Shown: piece by piece, positions 1-6,777 of the stretch | How the letters are laid out: each line of letters begins with the position of its first letter | Position numbering within the stretch: position 1 is the first letter of the stretch | DNA from: an uncultured Lentisphaeria bacterium | GTDB taxonomy: Bacteria; Verrucomicrobiota; Lentisphaeria; Oligosphaerales; Oligosphaeraceae | DNA length: 25,211 nt | Reading direction: 5' to 3' | NCBI GenBank assembly: GCA_934661755.1 | Contig: CAKUJM010000039.1 | Span: 1-25,211 of the forward strand | Translations under genes and position numbers: made by a program | Notes under the pieces: generated by a model | The model's input: the letters and a program-made list of their open reading frames with translations, nothing else | What the model was told of the DNA's origin: nothing | Databases searched by the model: none

Positions 1-72
1 TTTTCCGTGTTTTCCGTGTTTTCCGTGTTTTCCGTGTTTTCCGTGTTTTCCGTGTTTTCCGTGTTTTCCGTG
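1..72. repeat. 9-bp minisatellite, tract 1 (8 units, continues off window edge)
   Basis: Eight perfect copies of ttttccgtg run from the first base of the window, so the array may be longer outside it. The unit length is a multiple of three and all six frames are free of stops, giving Phe-Ser-Val repeats on the plus strand in one frame. It lies just downstream of the stop codon of the large secreted hydrolase and has the same orientation as the 26-unit tract at 16624-16856. Confidence 0.95.
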
Positions 73-91
73 TTTTTTTTCCCCCCCCCCC
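73..91. repeat. T8-C11 homopolymer junction at end of minisatellite
   Basis: The minisatellite ends in eight T followed by eleven C, then non-repetitive sequence. The second minisatellite also ends on the same side in a T run followed by a C run (T5 then C4 at 16857-16865), so this polarity is shared. Long homopolymers are prone to slippage and to sequencing error, so the exact lengths are uncertain. Confidence 0.85.
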
Positions 92-99
92 GAGGCGAA

Positions 100-3000
100 T
101 CACGGATTTTCGGTGTCAGCCGTCATCTCGAAGAATGGCGTGGGGCCGTGCTTCAATGCGGCCATGTCCAGTTTCAGGATCTGGATGCCATTTTCCATGG
201 CCAGCGGGACCTCCTCCACGCGTTCGCCGCTGAGGCTCAGGGCGTAGCAGCGCAATTTTTGGCTGCGCCGAATCGCCAGGTCATATTTTCCGCACTGATA
301 GAGTATCGGCAAGGTGCCGACGACTCGCAGGTGCACGCCGGTGGGGTCATGCTGCATGTTGGTGTTGGCGATTCGGGTGGAAAGGACAAGCACCATGCGC
401 CGGGACTGCGTCAATGGCCGGTCATCCACGGAAGCCAGGGCGACAAGCGAATTGACGGTATTCCGGCGGATGTCAATCATGCCCAGGGTGGCGGTCTTCC
501 CCTCCGGCAAGGCCGCGGCCTCGCTCTTCGGGGTGATGACCGTCATCTTCTTTTCCGTGGCGTACATGGTGATCTGGCCGGTTTCGCTCTGGTAGATTTG
601 CCTGGAAAGGTCGGTGATGTTGTCCGGCGCCAGGATCCCTCTTCGGCGCATCTCGCCCACCACCGACTCCAGGGATGAGTCGGAGGCGACGGTGTCCTTG
701 GCGTCTGCATACCATCCATGCCAGACGATTTCGCTGCTGCCGGCGGGAGCAATCACCATATCCGGCCTGGCATCCGGGACCGGCACCCGCGAATATGGCG
801 GCAGGTCAGTGAACAGCGACGACACGCGGGTCAGCAACCCGAGGCGGCTTTGGGTCGGCGCCAGGGCATTGGCGCCATTGCCCGGGGCGAAGACGTAGCT
901 TTTATCCAGAGCCACGGCGATATTGTGGCGGGCGGGGGCCACATCGCGGCGCAGGAAGAACAGTGCGGACAGGAATTCGCCGGCGCGCAGCACCGGGTTG
1001 TTGGCGGCGTGGAAGGAGCTGGCGCGCTGGTCGTTCTTGAGCGCGACCGCGCCGGAATGGATGGCCATGGAGTCCCAGTCGTCAAGCGCGGCGTACGCAT
1101 CCAGGGATACCGGCTTTTCGTACTGGTAGGGATTGCGGAAGACGTAGTTGTGTTCATTGAAGAAGAATGGCCGTCCGAAGATATGCTGTCCGAAGCGGCG
1201 GCGGAAGACCGGCGCGGCGTCGGCAATCGAGCTGACCTGCGACACGCTGGCACCGGGCTGTTCCCCGCCATCCGGGTGGCAGTGGTAGCCATGCGCATCG
1301 ACGATTTGCAGGCTTTCCCATGAGACTGCGGCGCAGCGCAACGCGGGCATCGGGCATTGGACGGTAAGTCCGTCATATCCGCAATCCTTCATCACCTGGT
1401 CGCAGAAGCGGTAGGTCTCCTTCATGCATTCATACCAGAACTCGTCGTAGTCGGCGCGCAGCTTCGACCGGTCCCAGTAGACCGGCAGTGGCGGATCGGC
1501 CATGACGGCAGCCGGATGCGGGCATTCGCCCTCGGCGGCGCCGGCGTATTTTTCCTGGAGGAATCCGCGCCATTTCTCTTTCAGCAGACGGTATTCGGCG
1601 GGATAGGCATTCTCCATCTTGCGGGCAAGCTCGATGCCCAGTCCCAACTCATTATAGAACTCGACAGCGACGAATGCCGGGTCGTCCTTCCAGGCCAGGC
1701 CGGTATAGGGGTTGACGTGATTGAGCACCTTGAAGCTGGTTTCGGCGAAGCGCGCCCGGATGGAGGGCTCGCCAATCAGGAACATGACCTTGTTGGCGTT
1801 GCGCTTTTCGGTGGTCAGGAACAGGTTCTGCGCCGGCGCGTACAGCGCAAAGGCGAAGAGGTTCAGCTGGAGGTAGATCCCCTGCTGCTTCATTTCATGC
1901 ACCATGCGATCCCAGCGGTCCTGGTAGAGCGGCAACGGCGTCTGATCCTCCCTGGAGTTGGTCATCACCCATTTGTCGAAGCCATGCATCCGGAACAAAT
2001 TGTATCCCTGGGCGCGGATGGCGCGGGCGTACTCCGCCGCCAGCCGTCCGAAGTCGTCGGCCTTGGCGGTCTTCCACACGCTTTCGTCCGGTCCGCCGGA
2101 GAAGCCGAAGAACCGCTGCGGCGCGGGGTTGTCCTCGAAGGCGATATGGCCGTCGTGGGTGAGGACTGCGCGGCCGTATTTGCCGGCGGGGGCATCGATG
2201 ATCCCGGAAAGATCCAGCGCCGAGCCGGCCTTGACCGCCAGGTCGTCGGTGTTGATCGGATGATAGCCCTCGGCGGCGGTGAAGCGCTGCGGCTCCGGCG
2301 GCGGTTCAACGCATCCCCAGTGGAACACCCAGTTTTCCGAACCGGACAGCACCTTCACCGCCAGCAAGTTGCGGCCCTTGCGCACCGGCAGGAAGGCGAA
2401 ATGGTTCGCGGAGGAGATCGGCTTTTTCATGTTCCCGCCGTCCATCGTCGAGAGGACCGGCTGTCCATTGAGGTAGATGTCCATGTACCAGTCGGCGCCG
2501 AAGCCGATGGCGACCAGCCGGTCGCGGTCGGAATGGAACTCGTTGTAAAGCATGCCCGGATCCTTGTGGCGCTTCCGCAAGGTTGCGTAGTGGAGCCGCA
2601 GGTCGATCGAGTTGTCGTGAAGCGACGACGGCGCATCCACGGCAACCGGCGTTACCGGCTGGCCATCCAGCCCCGGCAGCTCCGCGGGGATGGCGTCCCA
2701 GGCGGCGGTTTCCGGCTTGACCAGTCCGAAGAGCGTCCACTGGTCCGAAAATGGCGGCTTTTCCGCTTCAAGCGAGGTGAGATCCACCAGCAGCAGATTC
2801 GACAGCACGACCCTGCCGTCCATCTCCCCCAGATAGAATGCCAGCACCGGCGGATCGGCCTGGGGGTTGTCGCTTTCCAGTCCCGGGATGAGTTCGACGA
2901 AGACCTTCTGCAGGCCCTGTTTCACCGGTATCCACTTGATGAAGCCTAGGTTCTTCGGCTTGTTGCGCATGCGGTAGGAAAGCACGATCGGGCGGGTCTG

Positions 3001-3306
3001 CGGCTTCTCGCAATAGATGTCGAAGCAGAAGCGGTAGCTTCGACCGACCTCCAGGTTGCGAAGCGCCTGCTGGAGCTTGAACAGCCCGGAGTTGCCGCAT
3101 TTGCGCACGTCGAGGGCCAGCCCCCCCGCCTCCGGCACGGCGGTGCCGATGTCGCCGACCACCTCCCAGTGATCCATTCCTGTGGAGAAATCCGGATTCG
3201 CCAGCAGGTTCCTTATCTCCGCCGCCGGCGCCAGGCCTGCGATCATGCAGACCAGCAATGCGATTGCAATTGACTTCATCTTGTGGTAATTACTTGTTGA
3301 TTTCAT
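100..3306 (-). CDS. Large secreted clan GH-A-like glycoside hydrolase with N-terminal carbohydrate-binding module
   Basis: A 1068-residue protein with an N-terminal signal peptide (hydrophobic stretch IAIALLVCMIAGL, likely cleavage after APAA), so it acts in the periplasm or outside the cell. Residues ~30-175 (NLLANPDFSTGMDHWEV onward) resemble a CBM4/9/22-type jelly roll. Residues ~185-335 resemble a GH2-type sugar-binding beta sandwich. Residues ~375-800 look like a TIM barrel with RFFGFSGG and GYNLFRMHGFDKW. Candidate catalytic pair: acid/base E553 in FYNELG and nucleophile E718 in FFFNEHNY, matching clan GH-A Asn-Glu logic. A further beta domain may close the C terminus. The substrate and exact family are not recognisable. 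An internal start at 3279 (MKSIAIALL) would give a more typical signal peptide; neither start has a clear Shine-Dalgarno. It lies 30 bp downstream of the AraC regulator on the same strand, so co-transcription is likely. Confidence 0.85.
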   Translation of the reverse strand: MKSTSNYHKMKSIAIALLVCMIAGLAPAAEIRNLLANPDFSTGMDHWEVVGDIGTAVPEAGGLALDVRKCGNSGLFKLQQALRNLEVGRSYRFCFDIYCEKPQTRPIVLSYRMRNKPKNLGFIKWIPVKQGLQKVFVELIPGLESDNPQADPPVLAFYLGEMDGRVVLSNLLLVDLTSLEAEKPPFSDQWTLFGLVKPETAAWDAIPAELPGLDGQPVTPVAVDAPSSLHDNSIDLRLHYATLRKRHKDPGMLYNEFHSDRDRLVAIGFGADWYMDIYLNGQPVLSTMDGGNMKKPISSANHFAFLPVRKGRNLLAVKVLSGSENWVFHWGCVEPPPEPQRFTAAEGYHPINTDDLAVKAGSALDLSGIIDAPAGKYGRAVLTHDGHIAFEDNPAPQRFFGFSGGPDESVWKTAKADDFGRLAAEYARAIRAQGYNLFRMHGFDKWVMTNSREDQTPLPLYQDRWDRMVHEMKQQGIYLQLNLFAFALYAPAQNLFLTTEKRNANKVMFLIGEPSIRARFAETSFKVLNHVNPYTGLAWKDDPAFVAVEFYNELGLGIELARKMENAYPAEYRLLKEKWRGFLQEKYAGAAEGECPHPAAVMADPPLPVYWDRSKLRADYDEFWYECMKETYRFCDQVMKDCGYDGLTVQCPMPALRCAAVSWESLQIVDAHGYHCHPDGGEQPGASVSQVSSIADAAPVFRRRFGQHIFGRPFFFNEHNYVFRNPYQYEKPVSLDAYAALDDWDSMAIHSGAVALKNDQRASSFHAANNPVLRAGEFLSALFFLRRDVAPARHNIAVALDKSYVFAPGNGANALAPTQSRLGLLTRVSSLFTDLPPYSRVPVPDARPDMVIAPAGSSEIVWHGWYADAKDTVASDSSLESVVGEMRRRGILAPDNITDLSRQIYQSETGQITMYATEKKMTVITPKSEAAALPEGKTATLGMIDIRRNTVNSLVALASVDDRPLTQSRRMVLVLSTRIANTNMQHDPTGVHLRVVGTLPILYQCGKYDLAIRRSQKLRCYALSLSGERVEEVPLAMENGIQILKLDMAALKHGPTPFFEMTADTENP

Positions 3307-3336
3307 GGTTTGGTGACTGATGGCTGGGATTGATGA

Positions 3337-4224
3337 TCAATTGGTTTTGCGCTCGCGGAATGCCTGCGGCGTGCTGCCGGTCTGCTGGCGGAACACCCGG
3401 CACAGATGGCTCGAGTCGGAGAAGCCGGCGGCATCGGCGATGGAGTCCAGCTTCATCTTGGTGCATTCCAGCAGCCGCTTGACGAAATTAATCCGCATGT
3501 CGAGGATGAACCGGCCGGGGGTGATGCCGTATTTTCTGCGGAAGTAGGTCTGGAAATACTTGGTCGACATGTCGCATTGGGCGGCCATGCCCTTGACCGT
3601 GGCCTCGGCCATGTACTCATTTACCCAGTCGGCAAGCTGCCGGGGGAAGTCGCCGTCCTGGGTGTCGTCGCGATCACACAGCTGCGACTCCAGGTCCAGC
3701 AACATGCAGGTCGCCAGCTTCCGCAGCTGGGTGAATGCCAGCCCGCTTTGCAGCGCACGGCGGAACAGCTCATGGAATTGCGCGACGATTCCGCCATCGC
3801 GGTCCAGGCGGTGCACCGGACCCTTTTCGAGGATGCGGGTGAAGACATGCTCGGCCAGCGGTCCCCGGAAGCCGATGTATATGAAGCTGTAGAAGCACTG
3901 CCCCGGGTTATGGAATTCGAAATTCCCGGTGCCGTTTATGAACACGCATTGTTCAGGGCCGGCGTCATGCTCCCGCTTTTCGCCTCCGGGGAGGGTCTGG
4001 ATGAATTTCAGGTTTCCGCACTGGGTGTACTGGAGAATCTGGAAGTTCCTGCCAATGGAGCGGAAGAAGTCATCCGGGGTCTTATGGTAGTCCCTCCCCT
4101 GGCTGATCACGCGGTTGCCGCAGGTGGAGATGGTGGCCGGCATCACATCGCCATGCTGATTTTCCATCCGGAAGTCTATCCAGGTGTTCTGGCCGTATGT
4201 GTCGTCAAAATGAATCTTCTGCAT
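3337..4224 (-). CDS. AraC/XylS-family transcriptional regulator
   Basis: The C-terminal ~100 residues are a typical AraC double helix-turn-helix: MAAQCDMSTKYFQTYFRRKYG is the first HTH, and the region SIADAAGFSDSSHLCRVF with GSTPQAFR is the second HTH with the family signature. The N-terminal ~190 residues look like a cupin-type effector-binding half without further recognisable motifs. The start given (MQKIHFDDTY, 295 residues) removes a low-complexity 28-residue leader; the open frame continues to an ATG at 4308. Neither ATG has a convincing ribosome site. The gene is divergent from the alpha-galactosidase at 4561 and precedes the secreted hydrolase at 100-3306. It is therefore likely a local activator responding to a sugar released by these enzymes (inference). 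Confidence 0.9.
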   Translation of the reverse strand: MQKIHFDDTYGQNTWIDFRMENQHGDVMPATISTCGNRVISQGRDYHKTPDDFFRSIGRNFQILQYTQCGNLKFIQTLPGGEKREHDAGPEQCVFINGTGNFEFHNPGQCFYSFIYIGFRGPLAEHVFTRILEKGPVHRLDRDGGIVAQFHELFRRALQSGLAFTQLRKLATCMLLDLESQLCDRDDTQDGDFPRQLADWVNEYMAEATVKGMAAQCDMSTKYFQTYFRRKYGITPGRFILDMRINFVKRLLECTKMKLDSIADAAGFSDSSHLCRVFRQQTGSTPQAFRERKTN

Positions 4225-4308
4225 GGCGATGTCGTCCACGGCGTTTTGTGAGGCCCCATTCCCCGATCGACCGTCGTGATGGCCTCCTTCGGCCACAGCC
4301 TCCGCCAT

Positions 4309-4560
4309 GGCGTTTCAAAGAACCATCATTAAACGAGGAAATCGGCGCAGGCACTGGTTTTATGCCTTTGCCAATACTATAAATGCGGTCAGCTTCCAAA
4401 TTCCGTCGCGGGCGGCGACATGTTACCTTTATTCCATACATAATACCAAACCGGGATTGGTGGTGGCACGCTCTTAAAATACGTTATTCGCAAAGACCGG
4501 AGACCGGGCATTTTTTTTGCCGGCGGCCCCGACGCAGTCCGAACAAGAGGAACAGCCAGA
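4309..4560. promoter_or_regulatory. Divergent control region between araC-type gene and alpha-galactosidase
   Basis: This 252-bp spacer is more AT-rich than its surroundings, with AT-rich patches around 4370-4385, 4430-4450 and 4474-4490. It should carry the promoters of both the regulator and the alpha-galactosidase and the AraC-type operator. A 5-bp inverted repeat (gtcgc, 5-nt gap, gcgac) sits at 4405-4419. Similar ccaaa-containing words occur near 4396 and 4445, but I cannot prove a half-site pair. No -35/-10 pair with good spacing could be assigned. A Shine-Dalgarno, aagagga at 4545-4551, supports the start at 4561. Confidence 0.5.
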
Positions 4561-6678
4561 ATGTCGATCAAGATAGATTCCGATGCAGGGATATTCCTGC
4601 TCAGCACCGACGACATGTCATATGCCTTCGGCATTGACGAGGGCGGCATGCCGGTGAATTTGCATTGGGGCGGTCGCGTCGATGAAATCAGCGACCTGCC
4701 ATTGCCGCAGACCGTGTCATGGTTCCGGCTCAAGATCTACAACCTCCGGGCCAAAATGGGCCGGTACGAATTCTCCGCCGCCAACCGCCTGTACTGCTAT
4801 GAACCGATGCTGAAGCTCAGGTCACCGGACCAGACCTTGGAGCTGCGTTATGATAAATATGCCATTGACGGCCGGAACCGCCTGACAATCTTCCTGCGCG
4901 ACCAGGCGCTGCCGCTGACGGTCAAGCTATGCTACGAGCTGTACCCGGAATACAACCTGCTCTCCCGCCATGCGGAAATCGTGAACGGCGGCGACAGCGT
5001 CATCCGGGTGGAGAACCTCTTTTCGGCGGCATGGAGCCTGCCACGGAGCCGCAAGGCGCCGCGGCTGACCACCCTGCAGGGCGAATGGGGGCAGGAATAC
5101 CGGATACGCCGTTCCGAGTTGCCGCCCGGCCAGCGGGTCCTGGAGAGCCGGATTGGCATCAGCAGCCATGCGGCGACGCCATTCTTCGCCTTTGACAGCG
5201 GCCGTGCCGACGAGAACTCCGGCGAAGTGCATTTCGGGACGCTGCTGTGGAGCGGCGACTGGAAATTCATCTTTGAGCGGGATGCCTACGGCGAAAGCCG
5301 GATCTGCGGCGGCATTAACAACTATGACTTTGAGCTGCCGCTGGCGCCGGGCGAGAGCTTTGCCACCCCGCGCTTCCTCGGCGGCTTCACCCGTGGCGGT
5401 TTTGGCGCCATGACCCGCTCCATCCATCGCTGGAGCGCGCAATATCTGTCGTCGCCATATTGGCGGCACCGGGAACGGCCGGTGGTGTTCAACACCTTCT
5501 CCTGCATTCGCCGGACTGAATTGACTGAACAGGGGGTCCTCGACCTCATCCCCAAAGCGGCGGAAGTGGGCTGCGAGCTGTTCATCATCGACGACGGCTG
5601 GCAGACGAATGTCGGCGACTGGGCGGTGAATCCGGACAGATTCCCGCATGGGCTGAAGCGGATCGCGGAGAGTGTCAAGGCCCACGGCATGAAGATGGGC
5701 CTGTGGATGGAGTTCGAGGTATGCGTGCCGCAGGCGCGCCTGTGGACCCAGCGTCCGGAGTGGGTGCTGGGGGACGGCGCGGCCCAGTTCAACCTCGCCC
5801 GCGAGGATGTGCTGGAGTTCCTGTTCAACACCATCAGCTCGCTGATCCGGGAGAACGGCATCGCCTATTTCAAGATGGACATGAACCACTACATCTTCGT
5901 GCCCGCCTGGCATGAGGAGCGCCGTGCGCTCAAGACCCGGTACACGCTCAACTTCTACCGTCTGATGGAGCGCCTGAACGCCGAGTTCCCGGAGGTCATT
6001 TTCGAGAATTGCGCCAGCGGCAGCGGCCGATGCGACCTGCAGATGGACCAATTCTTCTGCCGGATCAACCGCAGCGACAACCAGGATACCCTGGACGTGC
6101 TGGATATCGAGGAGGGCTTCTCATACCTCCACCATCCCCGGATGGCCGGCGGCGGATGCCAGATAAGCAAGAACTACTCCTATGCGATCAACCACCGGCA
6201 CATCCCATTGTCGTTCATGGCGCATGCCGCATTGATGGGATGGCCTTCACTGGGGATCGACCTGAACCAGAGTCCGCTGGAGGAAATTGAGGAATGCAAG
6301 GGGTATCTGGCACTCAACCGCCAGATTCGCCATATCGTCGCCCGCGGCGAGCTGCACCGCCTGGCCGCCTGGCACGAGGACCGCTACGCCGCATTCGAAA
6401 TCGTGCTGCCCGACAAGTCGGAGGCGCTGCTTTTCGTCTTCGCGCACGCCATGGAATACGGCGAACAGCTCCCCAACATCCGTCTGCATGGCCTGGACGA
6501 AGTCCGCACCTACGGCGTGGAATGCCATGGCAGGAAGGGCAAAAACGACTTCTACAATAAATGCGAGGAGAATGCGTGCCCGGAAATGACCGGGCGCGGC
6601 CTGGAGCAAATCGGCATCCATGTGCCGCTGGAGGGCGACTTCGACAGCCGGATCTACCATTTCAAGGCAATGGAGTAG
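4561..6678 (+). CDS. GH36 alpha-galactosidase (melibiase family)
   Basis: A 705-residue protein of normal GH36 length with the usual order: N-terminal beta-sandwich (~1-310), catalytic TIM barrel (~320-620), and C-terminal beta domain. Visible family motifs are FIIDDGWQT at 341-349, GLWMEFE, YFKMDMNH with the nucleophile Asp440, ENCASGSGRCD at 482-492, and RSDNQD with the acid/base Asp506. It should release terminal alpha-galactose from galacto-oligosaccharides or galactomannan side chains. No signal peptide is seen, so it is probably cytoplasmic. The start is supported by aagagga nine bases upstream. It is divergent from the AraC-type regulator, its probable controller, and convergent with the glycyl radical enzyme gene. 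Activity on other alpha-linked sugars (for example alpha-N-acetylgalactosamine) cannot be excluded. Confidence 0.92.
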   Translation: MSIKIDSDAGIFLLSTDDMSYAFGIDEGGMPVNLHWGGRVDEISDLPLPQTVSWFRLKIYNLRAKMGRYEFSAANRLYCYEPMLKLRSPDQTLELRYDKYAIDGRNRLTIFLRDQALPLTVKLCYELYPEYNLLSRHAEIVNGGDSVIRVENLFSAAWSLPRSRKAPRLTTLQGEWGQEYRIRRSELPPGQRVLESRIGISSHAATPFFAFDSGRADENSGEVHFGTLLWSGDWKFIFERDAYGESRICGGINNYDFELPLAPGESFATPRFLGGFTRGGFGAMTRSIHRWSAQYLSSPYWRHRERPVVFNTFSCIRRTELTEQGVLDLIPKAAEVGCELFIIDDGWQTNVGDWAVNPDRFPHGLKRIAESVKAHGMKMGLWMEFEVCVPQARLWTQRPEWVLGDGAAQFNLAREDVLEFLFNTISSLIRENGIAYFKMDMNHYIFVPAWHEERRALKTRYTLNFYRLMERLNAEFPEVIFENCASGSGRCDLQMDQFFCRINRSDNQDTLDVLDIEEGFSYLHHPRMAGGGCQISKNYSYAINHRHIPLSFMAHAALMGWPSLGIDLNQSPLEEIEECKGYLALNRQIRHIVARGELHRLAAWHEDRYAAFEIVLPDKSEALLFVFAHAMEYGEQLPNIRLHGLDEVRTYGVECHGRKGKNDFYNKCEENACPEMTGRGLEQIGIHVPLEGDFDSRIYHFKAME

Positions 6679-6777
6679 CGGCGAAGGCCGCAGCCTCATG
6701 CCGGCAATGCGGGATGGGCGAAGGCCGCAGCGGAGGCCGAAGACCATCAACCGCCCTGCCCCGGCCCTCCAGCCACG
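6679..6777. other. Convergent spacer with 15-bp direct repeat and small hairpin
   Basis: Between the stops of the alpha-galactosidase and the glycyl radical enzyme, the 15-mer ggcgaaggccgcagc occurs twice (6680-6694 and 6717-6731). The first copy also forms a 5-bp stem (gcggc, loop gaag, gccgc, 6678-6691). There is no T-tract, so a classical intrinsic terminator is not evident on either strand. Confidence 0.5.

Noticed and set aside
1357..2949. Long open frame on the plus strand (530 codons) opposite the secreted hydrolase
   Set aside because: It is antisense to a gene with signal peptide, domain structure and catalytic motifs; the product has no recognisable motifs and reflects GC-rich codon bias.
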